Positions 1-7,247 of a stretch of DNA of 7,778 bases are shown here, one piece after another (the first letter of the stretch is position 1; each line of letters opens with the position of its first letter). The notes below the pieces were generated by a model that was not told the origin of the DNA, made no database searches, and worked only from the letters and a program-made list of their open reading frames with translations. The position numbers and the translations under genes are program-made. Source of the DNA: Alphaproteobacteria bacterium MarineAlpha3_Bin4 (GTDB lineage: Bacteria; Pseudomonadota; Alphaproteobacteria; Rhodospirillales; Casp-alpha2); the NCBI GenBank assembly GCA_002938045.1, contig PTLJ01000065.1, positions 1 through 7,778 on the forward strand, given 5' to 3'.

Positions 1-825
1 TCGGGCGAACAGCCGGGCGCTCCGCCGGGCTACGGGCAGCCGATCCAACCGTTGGCACCGACACCGGCGACCGAGCCAACGCCGATGCCCGAACTGGTGC
101 CGGAGCCCAAGGCCGGGCCAGAACCCGAACCAGAACCCGAGCCGGAGCCGGAGGTCGAGGCCAGTGGCGATATGGACGACATTCTGTCGAGCGAACAGCT
201 CGACGAGATGTTTGGCGACGACGACGAGCCGAAACCCGTCGAATCGCTGATGCCCGGCGAGAGCGCTGACGACGAGGGCGACGACATCCTTGACCCCGAG
301 GACATCCCTGAACCGGAACCAATCCCGCAGGGTCTCACGGCCGATGAGGGTGGCGACGAAGACGTGCCAAAGAAGCGGAGTATCGGCAAGATCATCGGCA
401 TCGCCAGCGCTGTCATAGTAGTCGCCCTGCTGGGCGGCGTGTTCGCGTTGAAGAGCATGATTGTTGAAATGGTGCCAGCGATGTCGGCGTTTTACGACAT
501 AATACCGTTCGTTGGTGAGGAATTCGGGGACGGCCTCGACATCGGCCATGTAAAGTCCGTGCGCGAGACGGATGGCAGCATCGAGGTGCTGGTGGTGCGC
601 GGCATCGTTACCAATGTCTCCGGCGACGTCCGGCCGGTGCCGTTGATCCGGGTCACACTGTTCGACGGTGACGGCAACGAGGTCCAGCATATCGACACTG
701 CACCGATCAAGAATCAGTTGAAGGCGGGCGACGAAATCCGCTTCAAGTTGCGACTCAAGGAACCGTCCGCCCTTGCCCGGCGCCTTGAGGTAACCTTCGC
801 CAAGCCCGAGGCCCCAGCGCAGTAA
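1..825 (+). CDS. DUF3426-type zinc-ribbon membrane protein (5' end outside window)
   Basis: The reading frame is open from the first base to the TAA at 823-825, so this is the C-terminal 274 residues of a longer protein; a TTG at 52 is not needed as a start. Three parts are visible. First is a Pro/Glu-rich, very acidic linker (about bases 52-360) with a run of Glu-Pro repeats and two Asp-Asp-Ile-Leu motifs. Second is a basic patch (KKRS, base 370) followed by one hydrophobic span (about 382-450), suggesting a cytoplasmic N-terminus. Third is a beta-rich periplasmic domain (about 540-810) containing VVRGIVTNVSGDVRPVPLIR and a later KAGDEIRFKLRL stretch, typical of DUF3426. In alphaproteobacteria such proteins usually start with an MJ0042-type zinc ribbon, which would lie off the left edge; I cannot see it. 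Function is unknown; a regulatory or envelope role is only inferred. It converges on the DUF4175 gene. Confidence 0.8.
   Translation, partial: SGEQPGAPPGYGQPIQPLAPTPATEPTPMPELVPEPKAGPEPEPEPEPEPEVEASGDMDDILSSEQLDEMFGDDDEPKPVESLMPGESADDEGDDILDPEDIPEPEPIPQGLTADEGGDEDVPKKRSIGKIIGIASAVIVVALLGGVFALKSMIVEMVPAMSAFYDIIPFVGEEFGDGLDIGHVKSVRETDGSIEVLVVRGIVTNVSGDVRPVPLIRVTLFDGDGNEVQHIDTAPIKNQLKAGDEIRFKLRLKEPSALARRLEVTFAKPEAPAQ
121..150 (+). repeat. In-frame Glu-Pro hexanucleotide repeat
   Basis: Five tandem GAR-CCN units encode Glu-Pro five times, followed by Glu-Val-Glu. The units differ only at third codon positions (GAACCC, GAACCA, GAACCC, GAGCCG, GAGCCG). The tract sits in the acidic linker of the DUF3426-type protein. 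Its length probably varies between strains, as expected for a flexible linker, without breaking the frame because the unit is six bases. Confidence 0.7.
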
Positions 826-828
826 TCG

Positions 829-3402
829 TTAGAACCGCCTCAGCAACCGCTCGATGTAGTTGAGTTCTGGCTGCGGTCGGTAACGCTCGCCGGAGCGACG
901 TCGTAACTCGTCGACAATCTCGCGCGCCCGGCGCATTTCCATTTGCGTCGGCACGCGCACGTCGCCGTCGTCGATTAAGGCGCCGAACGCGCCGCCCGGA
1001 TTGCGCCCAAACGGGTCGCGGCCGGAGCGGTCCTGGCGAGTCCCCGGCCGGCCAAGAATCATGCCGATCGAACTGCCGAACCTGCGTGCCATCTGTTCCG
1101 CCAGGCCCTTTGTCGCCTGGCGCAGCTTTTCGACGGCCTCGGTCTGCTGCAGCACCGCACCGGCAGGGCCATCCTGGTTGAGGGACCGGGTCGCGCCGCG
1201 CATCGAGCGCTCCGCTTGGCCGAGGGAAGACGGGATCGTGCCGAGCATCTCGTCCATCTGCAGCATCAGCCGGCCGAGGTCGTGGCGCAGGAGCTCTTGG
1301 TCGCGGGCCATTCCCATCCCCGAACGGTAGCCCAAGCCTTCGCCCCACTGCCCCAGTTGGTCTTGCGGCCCGGGTTGACCCGGCTTCGGCGTCTGCAGAG
1401 CGCCCGGATTCTGCGATTGACGGCGTGCCTGATCGCGCTGCATTTGTCGGAACGTCTCGTCGAGCAACCGCTGTTGGCGCTGGGTCAGGCTGCGCAAGCC
1501 GTCCACCAGTTGGCGCACCCGCTTCAACTCCTCCGTCGGCCCTGCCATGCGCGCACCCTGTCGGATGCTGTCGAGCATCCGGTTCAATTGCGACAACATT
1601 CGCTGCGCCGCCTCAAGAGCGCCGGTCTGGGCCATCTCGCGGGTCTGGTCAATCATCCACTGCAGGTTGCTGTTCTCTATTATCTGCGCCGATGGGCTCA
1701 ACGGCAGGTCGGTCAAGCCCTCACGCTTGAGATGCTTTGCTAGCGCTGCCATGTATTTGTCGAGAACCTGTTGCAACTCGTCCATCAGGCCCTCGAGCTC
1801 TTCGCCCTTGGCCCGATTCCGCATCGCCGCCATCAGCCGATCCTGGATCTCCCGCAGATCGCGTTCGACAAGCGCGAAATCTCCATCCTCTATACGAATC
1901 GCCGTCTCCCACAGCAGATTCTGAACCGACGCCACCACGGCGTCGCTGCGGGCATAGGTCAACCGGCTGCGGGCGATGACGAGGGCCAGAAAGACGACCG
2001 TGTCATTGTAGAAGTGATGCGGGCGCGAGGCGATTTTCTCGAGCGCCCCAACGACACCTGTGACTACCGCGGCGTCTGGCGTGTTGAGTTGCTTTCGGAC
2101 CTCGAAGATGGCGCGCGCAACCGGGTGATTGAAGACGCGCTCTGGCAGCACCATCGCAAACGCGTCGCTGGCGCCGGCCTGGCCGCGCGCATCAAGCGCA
2201 TGCAAGCGGATCTCGACCGGCAGCCCAGCCCAGGGGTGCGCGGTCATGTCCTGGATCGAGTTACCCTTGACCAGGGGCAAACCGAGGCCAGGCGTTGGCA
2301 GCTCAATGCGGATCGAGTTATCGCCGCCCGGCACGCTGTGACCCTCGCGGTGGCGGATGACGGCCTGCACGCTAGCCAAGGCGTAATCGTCGCGAGCTTC
2401 ATAATCGAGTCGCAAATACGAGCGGCCGGTCCGTTTCGGTGGTCCCAGGAACTCCACCTCGGGCGGCGTGTCGGCGATCACCTCGATCGGCCATTGGCCG
2501 GCTTGACGGCCGTTGATCTCGACCACTAGGTCGGCGGCGTTTTGGTCAGCATCCCCGATCAAGACTTCGACCCTGAAGCCGCCCGGATCCTCGCTCTCTC
2601 CAATCGGAGCGAACTGGGTGACGCGCCCGCCAACCCGTAGTTCCGGCGCTGTTCTAGCCAAGCTGGTCTGCGCGAGAATCGTGCTACCGACTGGGATCCG
2701 AACCAACGTCGGTTGATCGACGGGCATCGCCATCCTCGACAGCTTGGCGCGCTCGAGAAAGATCGGCGCCAACCCCGTAAAGGCCGGCGGCATGACCCAG
2801 ACGTCAAGCGTCAAGCGGTCGTCGCCACCGGCGCCAAATTCAGGTACCACTGCGCGCTGCAATGGGCCTATCGTTTCGCCGCCCGAGGCAGCCAGACCGA
2901 TGACCAGCAACAATACCGCTACGGCTCTGAGCCCGTATGGGTCGCGCGCTGTCATTCCCGGCGACGGCAGGCGCACGTGGAGCCGCTGGGTGACTTCGGC
3001 CATGCGCTGCAAGTGGACCTGCCAGAGGGCCGATGTCGCCTCATCGTCAGCACCGGACGCAAGCGTGTCCTGGAGCGCCGTCAATGGCCGGTGGGCGAGG
3101 CCGCTATCGCGCTCGAGCCGTTGGCGGGCGGCGGTGTCGCAGACCCGGTAATCACCGCTGAATACGCCGTGGAGTGCATAGCCGATCAAGCCGGCGAAGG
3201 CAATCAGGACCAGAGAATGCAGCCAAACCGACAATAACGGCAGCAGATCGAGCAGGGCGACAGCGAAAAACACGCAGACAATCGCCACCGCCGGCCACAG
3301 CCGTGGCCACAGCCGCTCCCAGGCAAGCGCCGAGCGAGCCAGCTGCATCCGCAAGCGCCTCTGGCCGTTTTTCGGAGTCCGACCCGCTGTCCCGGGCGTC
3401 AT
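829..3402 (-). CDS. DUF4175 / TIGR02302 family membrane protein
   Basis: This 857-residue protein matches the usual size (about 850) and layout of TIGR02302, an alphaproteobacterial family of unknown function. Hydrophobic spans lie near residues 34-54, 58-80 and 157-174. A beta-rich region follows (about 195-420) with TPPEVEFLG near 312 and an ARDDYALASV motif near 336-345, the conserved DUF4175 hallmark. From about residue 430 the chain is helical and charged, with a Gln/Gly/Pro-rich stretch near 640-690 and an Arg-rich C-terminus. I chose the ATG at 3402 over an in-frame start at 3444 because it forms an ATGA overlap with the lysA stop, indicating translational coupling; the longer start would run 42 bases further into lysA. 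A weak GAGATCGG lies upstream. Position after lysA, and facing a DUF3426-type gene, suggests an envelope role, but no activity can be assigned. Confidence 0.9.
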   Translation of the reverse strand: MTPGTAGRTPKNGQRRLRMQLARSALAWERLWPRLWPAVAIVCVFFAVALLDLLPLLSVWLHSLVLIAFAGLIGYALHGVFSGDYRVCDTAARQRLERDSGLAHRPLTALQDTLASGADDEATSALWQVHLQRMAEVTQRLHVRLPSPGMTARDPYGLRAVAVLLLVIGLAASGGETIGPLQRAVVPEFGAGGDDRLTLDVWVMPPAFTGLAPIFLERAKLSRMAMPVDQPTLVRIPVGSTILAQTSLARTAPELRVGGRVTQFAPIGESEDPGGFRVEVLIGDADQNAADLVVEINGRQAGQWPIEVIADTPPEVEFLGPPKRTGRSYLRLDYEARDDYALASVQAVIRHREGHSVPGGDNSIRIELPTPGLGLPLVKGNSIQDMTAHPWAGLPVEIRLHALDARGQAGASDAFAMVLPERVFNHPVARAIFEVRKQLNTPDAAVVTGVVGALEKIASRPHHFYNDTVVFLALVIARSRLTYARSDAVVASVQNLLWETAIRIEDGDFALVERDLREIQDRLMAAMRNRAKGEELEGLMDELQQVLDKYMAALAKHLKREGLTDLPLSPSAQIIENSNLQWMIDQTREMAQTGALEAAQRMLSQLNRMLDSIRQGARMAGPTEELKRVRQLVDGLRSLTQRQQRLLDETFRQMQRDQARRQSQNPGALQTPKPGQPGPQDQLGQWGEGLGYRSGMGMARDQELLRHDLGRLMLQMDEMLGTIPSSLGQAERSMRGATRSLNQDGPAGAVLQQTEAVEKLRQATKGLAEQMARRFGSSIGMILGRPGTRQDRSGRDPFGRNPGGAFGALIDDGDVRVPTQMEMRRAREIVDELRRRSGERYRPQPELNYIERLLRRF

Positions 3403-4694
3403 GCACCGATCTCGCTGGCAGCGCCCGAGACCGAGCCGAGCCATGCCGGCAAGGACTCGAGATTAATCATCTGGTCGACGCTCATACGCTTTCGCACGAC
3501 CGCCATTTGATCGCCGTTGACAAGCACCTCTGGAGCCAACGGCCGGCTGTTATACGTGGAAGACATGACAGCGGCATAGGCACCAGCCGTGCGCACCGCC
3601 AGCAGGTCGCCCGCTGCGACGGCGGGCAGCGCCCGGCCGAGGGCTAGATAGTCGCCGGATTCGCAGATCGGTCCGACAACGTCTATTTCCGCGAGTTCGG
3701 CATTAGCCGCCGCCTCGCGGACCGGGACGATCTCATGATGGGCGTCGTAGAGGGTCGGACGGATGAGGTCATTCATCGCCCCATCGACGATGCAAAACCT
3801 GCGTTCGACACCGTCCTTGACGTAGATGACGCGGGTCACTAGAAGCCCCGCGTTGCCGGTGATTATGCGGCCGGGCTCGAAGGTCACGTGGCAATCGAGC
3901 CCGCCGACGATCGACGTTACCATGTCGCCGTATTGCTTCGGCGTCGGTGCTTGTTCGTCCCCGTACGTGATGCCGAGGCCGCCGCCTAGGTCGACGTGCT
4001 CGATGGCATGGCCGTCTTCGCGAAGCGTCAGGACGAACTCAGCCAGCCGGCTATAGGCCTCTCGGAACGGGTCCAGTTCCGTTAGTTGTGAGCCGATATG
4101 GATGGCAACACCGGAAAGCTTGATCCCGGGAAGGTCGGCGCTGCGGTTGTATACCTGACGCGCTAGCGACAGTTCGATTCCGAATTTGTTCTCCGATTTG
4201 CCGGTGGTGATCTTCTTGTGGGTTCGGGCGTCGACATCTGGGTTGATGCGGACCGCGGTCGCGATTTCGATACCGAGCGAGGACGCCACTTCCGACAGTA
4301 CCGCCAGCTCCGGCTCCGATTCGACGTTAATTTGGCGGATGCCAGCGCGCAACGCCTCGGCCATCTCCTCGGCCGTCTTGCCGACGCCGGAAAAGACGAT
4401 CTTAGCTGCTGGTACGCCGGCAACGATGGCACGCTTCAACTCGCCGGCCGAGACGACGTCGGTGCCGGCACCAAGCTCGGCGAGCGTGGCGATGACGGCA
4501 ATATTGGAGTTGCTCTTGACCGCGTAACATACTGTGGCGTTGAGATCTTTCACGGCGTCGGCGAATACACGGTAGTGCCGGGTCAGTGTCGCCGTCGAGT
4601 AGCAGAAGAACGGGGTCCCGACCTCGGCCGCGATGCGTACGATCGGCACTTCCTCGGCATGGAACTCGCCGTCGCGGTATTCGAAATGGTCCAT
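3399..4694 (-). CDS. lysA: Diaminopimelate decarboxylase
   Basis: LysA decarboxylates meso-diaminopimelate to L-lysine, the last step of the DAP pathway, using pyridoxal phosphate in the cytoplasm. The 431 residues match the normal family length. Visible landmarks of this fold-type III enzyme are the PLP-binding lysine K60 in YAVKSN, HIGSQL at 199-204, the phosphate-binding GGGLG at 237-241, EPGR at 273-276, the catalytic cysteine C344 in the CESGD motif, and the C-terminal GAYAAVMSSTYNSRP segment (371-384) whose tyrosine contacts PLP. The N-terminal barrel and C-terminal beta domain are both complete. A GGTGGAA ribosome site lies 8 bases before the ATG. The gene begins 17 bases after the small lipoprotein gene and its TGA overlaps the ATG of the DUF4175 gene by four bases. 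No residue looks damaged, so it should be functional. Confidence 0.97.
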   Translation of the reverse strand: MDHFEYRDGEFHAEEVPIVRIAAEVGTPFFCYSTATLTRHYRVFADAVKDLNATVCYAVKSNSNIAVIATLAELGAGTDVVSAGELKRAIVAGVPAAKIVFSGVGKTAEEMAEALRAGIRQINVESEPELAVLSEVASSLGIEIATAVRINPDVDARTHKKITTGKSENKFGIELSLARQVYNRSADLPGIKLSGVAIHIGSQLTELDPFREAYSRLAEFVLTLREDGHAIEHVDLGGGLGITYGDEQAPTPKQYGDMVTSIVGGLDCHVTFEPGRIITGNAGLLVTRVIYVKDGVERRFCIVDGAMNDLIRPTLYDAHHEIVPVREAAANAELAEIDVVGPICESGDYLALGRALPAVAAGDLLAVRTAGAYAAVMSSTYNSRPLAPEVLVNGDQMAVVRKRMSVDQMINLESLPAWLGSVSGAASEIGA

Positions 4695-4711
4695 CGTCGA
4701 CGTTCCACCCG

Positions 4712-4921
4712 TTATTGCTGCGGCGGCTGGTTGGGGTACTGGAATAGGATTTTGCTCGCCGTGCCCGGTTCGCGCTTGGCCTTAGCTGGCGGCGCGTAAG
4801 GGTCTGGGTAAACGCCCGAAAGGGTACTGCCGGCTGGTCGAGTGGGCGACGACTTAACTCCGCACCCGGCAAGCAACCAGGCGGCGGCGAAAACAATAAT
4901 GATCGAGGTCTTTTGCGTCAT
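4712..4921 (-). CDS. lptM: LptM/YifL-type small lipoprotein
   Basis: This 69-residue protein has a short basic start, a hydrophobic core (residues 7-18) and a lipobox LAGC ending at C20, so it should be lipidated and anchored by that cysteine. The mature part is Pro-rich (KSSPTRPAG, then YPDPYAPP). Small lipoproteins at this spot between argH and lysA in alphaproteobacteria usually belong to the LptM/YifL family, whose signature after the cysteine is roughly G-x-K-G-P. Here it reads GVKSSP, so the match is loose. In E. coli, LptM helps the LptD/LptE lipopolysaccharide translocon mature by promoting correct disulfides; transferring that role here is an inference. The translation start has an AGGTAA sequence a few bases upstream. 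It lies 61 bases after argH and 17 before lysA, consistent with one transcript. The gene symbol is provisional. Confidence 0.75.
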   Translation of the reverse strand: MTQKTSIIIVFAAAWLLAGCGVKSSPTRPAGSTLSGVYPDPYAPPAKAKREPGTASKILFQYPNQPPQQ

Positions 4922-4964
4922 AGGCGTTACCTGTATCCTGCGCTCCCTGGCGGCAACCGGAAAT

Positions 4965-4976
4965 CGCCGAACGGCG
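4965..4976 (-). other. Small hairpin between argH and the lipoprotein gene
   Basis: On the minus strand a perfect inverted repeat (CGCCG and CGGCG around two bases) lies 6 bases after the argH stop and is followed by ATTT. The stem is short and the T-tract minimal, so it is unlikely to terminate transcription fully. It might give slight attenuation or stabilise the 3' end of argH mRNA, or it may be chance in GC-rich DNA. Confidence 0.2.
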
Positions 4977-4982
4977 GCTATC

Positions 4983-6395
4983 TTACCCCAAAAACCGCTG
5001 CTGCGCCCGTTTCACGGCCTGCCGGACGATTTCCGGCGCCGTGCCGCCGTAGCTGACACGGCTCGAGACCGAGTTTTCAACGCCGAGGACATCATAGGCC
5101 TCGGCTGTGATGCCCGCTTCTATCGACTGCATATCGGCAAGCTCGAGCGCCTCTAGCGTCGTGTCCTTGTCCTCGGCCATCTTAACCAACTCGCCTGTGA
5201 TGTGATGGGCGTCGCGAAACGTTAGCCCGAGTGCACGCACCAGCCAATCGGCCAGATCTGTTGCCGTAGAGAACCCTTTGCCGGCGTCGGCGGCTATACG
5301 CTCGGTGTTGAAGGCGGCCCCCGCGACCATGCCGGTCATCGCAGCCAAGCAGAGCATCACCGTATCGTGGGCGTCGAACACCGGCTCCTTGTCTTCCTGC
5401 ATGTCCTTACTGTAGGACATCGGCAACCCCTTGAGCACAATCAGCAGCGTGTTGAGGGCACCGATCGTACGTCCGGCTTTGGCGCGGATCAGCTCGGCAG
5501 CGTCGGGATTACGTTTCTGCGGCATGATCGAACTACCGGTGGTGAAGGCGTCGCCGAGCGCGACATAGCCGAACTGCTGCGACGACCAAATCACCAACTC
5601 CTCAGCCAGGCGCGACAGATGCACGCAGACAATCACCACAGTACTCAGATACTCGAGTGCGAAATCGCGGTCGGAGACGGCGTCGACCGAGTTGGCCGCT
5701 GGCCGGTCGAAACCGAGCGCTTCGGCGGTCAAATTGCGGTCGATGGCAAAGGACGTCCCTGCTAATGCCACCGCCCCCAGCGGGCATTCGTTGAGTCGCT
5801 TGCGGCAGTCGGCGGCCCGACCGCGGTCGCGCCCAAGCATCTCGACATAGGCCAGCAGGTGGTGGCCGAGCGTGATCGGTTGCGCCGTTTGTAAATGGGT
5901 AAACCCCGGCATCACGCTCGCGACATGGGTCTCGGACTGGCCGATTAGTGCCGATTGTAGCTCGCGCAACGCGCCGTCGAGTTGGTCGAGCGCGTCGCGT
6001 ACCCAGAGCCGGAAACCGGTCGCCACCTGATCGTTGCGCGAACGCGCCGTATGCAGGCGCCCAGCAGCGTCGCCGATCAACTCGCGCAGCCGAGACTCGA
6101 CATTCATGTGAATGTCCTCCAATTGTCGGTTGTAGGCGAACTCACCGGCCTCAATCTCGGCCAGAATCGAGTCGAGTCCGGAGAGGATTGCATCGGCGTC
6201 GTCATCCGATATGATGCTACGGCTTTGCAACATCTCGGCGTGAGCCTTGGAGGCGGCGATATCCTGGGCGTAGAGTCGCTTGTCGAAATTAATGGAGGCA
6301 TTAATCTCTTCCATCTCCAATCCGGGCCCACCAGCGAATCGCCCGCCCCAAATGACGCTCACATCAGACTTTTTTTTCGTCCCGTCGTCCGTCAT
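4983..6395 (-). CDS. argH: Argininosuccinate lyase
   Basis: ArgH splits argininosuccinate into arginine and fumarate, the final step of arginine biosynthesis, as a cytoplasmic homotetramer of the fumarase/aspartase superfamily. The 470 residues are a normal length. The N-terminal WGGRF (16-20), the HTARSRNDQ segment (115-123), FTHLQTAQP (165-173, with the conserved catalytic-region His167) and the superfamily signature [12 protein letters not shown] (287-298), whose flexible-loop serine acts in catalysis, are all intact. The chosen ATG has a good GGAG six bases upstream; a start further downstream would cut close to WGGRF. Codons 7-9 form a run of eight A residues. The gene is first in the minus-strand cluster, 48 bases from the divergent tlpA start and 61 bases before the lipoprotein gene. 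It looks fully functional. Confidence 0.97.
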   Translation of the reverse strand: MTDDGTKKKSDVSVIWGGRFAGGPGLEMEEINASINFDKRLYAQDIAASKAHAEMLQSRSIISDDDADAILSGLDSILAEIEAGEFAYNRQLEDIHMNVESRLRELIGDAAGRLHTARSRNDQVATGFRLWVRDALDQLDGALRELQSALIGQSETHVASVMPGFTHLQTAQPITLGHHLLAYVEMLGRDRGRAADCRKRLNECPLGAVALAGTSFAIDRNLTAEALGFDRPAANSVDAVSDRDFALEYLSTVVIVCVHLSRLAEELVIWSSQQFGYVALGDAFTTGSSIMPQKRNPDAAELIRAKAGRTIGALNTLLIVLKGLPMSYSKDMQEDKEPVFDAHDTVMLCLAAMTGMVAGAAFNTERIAADAGKGFSTATDLADWLVRALGLTFRDAHHITGELVKMAEDKDTTLEALELADMQSIEAGITAEAYDVLGVENSVSSRVSYGGTAPEIVRQAVKRAQQRFLG

Positions 6396-6443
6396 CGTCT
6401 TCTCCGCTGTCTACGCTGCGTCAGCAATGGAGTCAGGCCGAGC
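6396..6443. promoter_or_regulatory. Divergent argH-tlpA intergenic region with both ribosome sites
   Basis: These 48 bases separate two divergent start codons. They hold a good GGAGAAG for argH (6399-6405, minus strand) and a GGAG for tlpA (6429-6432, 11 bases before its ATG). I find no convincing -35/-10 pair within them. With so little room, at least one promoter probably lies inside the opposite gene's 5' coding region, so the two transcripts are likely to overlap at their starts. Confidence 0.4.
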
Positions 6444-7040
6444 ATGAGCCAGGCGAAAATGAAAAATCGTTTCCCAGCCTTGCGCTGCTTCGTGGCCCTG
6501 GCGTCAGTGGGGCTGATTGTCTCCATATCGCCTCTCCATACAAGTGCCAAGGCCGGAAAATGCGAGGCGCCGAGGGATGCGTTCCGGCGATTCATTCCGG
6601 CAGCGGTGGCAGCACCAGCGCCGGAGACCGTCTTCTTTCGCGGCGACGGTTCGGAGACGACCCTTGCTGATTACCGTGGCCGCAGGCTGGTGCTCAACTT
6701 CTGGGCCACTTGGTGCCTGCCCTGCGTGCGTGAAATGCCGCATCTCGACCGTCTCAAGGGGTTGCTTGCCGAGCACGGCATCGACGTCATCACCGTTTCC
6801 GAAGATAGCGAGGGCGTGCCCGTGATCAAGAAGTTCTACGCCATCAATAAACTCGACCAGCTGGTAGTTCTGTTCGACAAGCATATGAAACTGTTCGAGA
6901 GCTTGAAGGGCCGTGGTCTGCCGATGACGATCCTCATCGACGCCGTCGGCCGCGAGGTCGTCCGGGTTGAGGGGGCGGCCGAATGGGACCGGCCCCAAAT
7001 CGTCAATTTTATCAGGAAATGCCTTGCGCCCGACAATTGA
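6444..7040 (+). CDS. tlpA: TlpA-type periplasmic thiol:disulfide oxidoreductase
   Basis: This 198-residue protein has a basic N-terminus and one hydrophobic segment (about 14-29) that is either a signal peptide or a membrane anchor, followed by a thioredoxin fold. The active site is WCLPC (residues 90-94), preceded by the typical VLNFWATW strand, and the cis-proline is P160 in GLPMT. TlpA-type proteins act as periplasmic reductants, for example in cytochrome c or cytochrome oxidase copper-site assembly; the exact partner here cannot be read from the sequence. Two further cysteines, C40 and C193, would be in the exported part and could form a second disulfide. I take the ATG at 6444; the in-frame ATG at 6459, with AGGCGA just upstream, gives a more typical MKNR signal peptide and is a real alternative. 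The gene is divergent from argH. Confidence 0.9.
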   Translation: MSQAKMKNRFPALRCFVALASVGLIVSISPLHTSAKAGKCEAPRDAFRRFIPAAVAAPAPETVFFRGDGSETTLADYRGRRLVLNFWATWCLPCVREMPHLDRLKGLLAEHGIDVITVSEDSEGVPVIKKFYAINKLDQLVVLFDKHMKLFESLKGRGLPMTILIDAVGREVVRVEGAAEWDRPQIVNFIRKCLAPDN

Positions 7041-7047
7041 TTTAGTC

Positions 7048-7070
7048 GCTCTTCCCTCAGGCGAAGAAGC
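7048..7070 (+). terminator. Candidate stem-loop after tlpA
   Basis: Seven base pairs with a single bulged A (GCTCTTC at 7048-7054 against GAAGAAGC at 7063-7070) enclose an 8-base loop, starting 7 bases after the tlpA stop. There is no T-tract on either strand, so this is not a classical intrinsic terminator. It could mark the transcript end or protect it from exonucleases. Confidence 0.25.
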
Positions 7071-7242
7071 CGCAATGGCTCATCTCGTAGGTGATGGCCT
7101 CGAAGTTTACGCCAAGGCTATCGGCGATCCGATAACTGTCGGCCATCTCCGCTGCCATCGGGTGGCAAGGGTCGACGTCAACCGGTCGGTAGCCGGATAG
7201 GGCACACCGCAAGGGAAAGGTTTGATCTGGAGACCGAACCCC
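7057..7242 (-). pseudogene. Possible 3' remnant of a convergent gene, unrecognised
   Basis: A minus-strand frame is open for 61 codons between a TAG at 7245-7243 and a TGA at 7059-7057. Its last 46 residues, from SGYRPVDVDPCHP to MSHCGFFA, have balanced composition, and by hand count about four fifths of third codon positions are G or C, like the real genes here and clearly more than the overlapping plus-strand frame. The only ATGs (7158, 7146) leave 33 or fewer residues and have no ribosome site. This fits the C-terminal end of a gene that once converged on tlpA and lost its 5' part, or a very small gene, or chance. I do not recognise the family. Confidence 0.22.
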
Positions 7243-7247
7243 CTACC

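Noticed and set aside
1216..3237. Several long plus-strand reading frames opposite the DUF4175 gene
   Set aside because: They lie wholly antisense to an intact family member, lack recognisable domains and are the expected by-product of GC-rich codon bias.
3403..3444. Longer start for the DUF4175 protein
   Set aside because: It adds 14 residues inside lysA, whereas the ATG at 3402 gives a standard four-base coupled overlap.
5982..6443. A long upstream extension of the tlpA frame
   Set aside because: It runs antisense through the argH coding region; the ATG at 6444 precedes the signal sequence.
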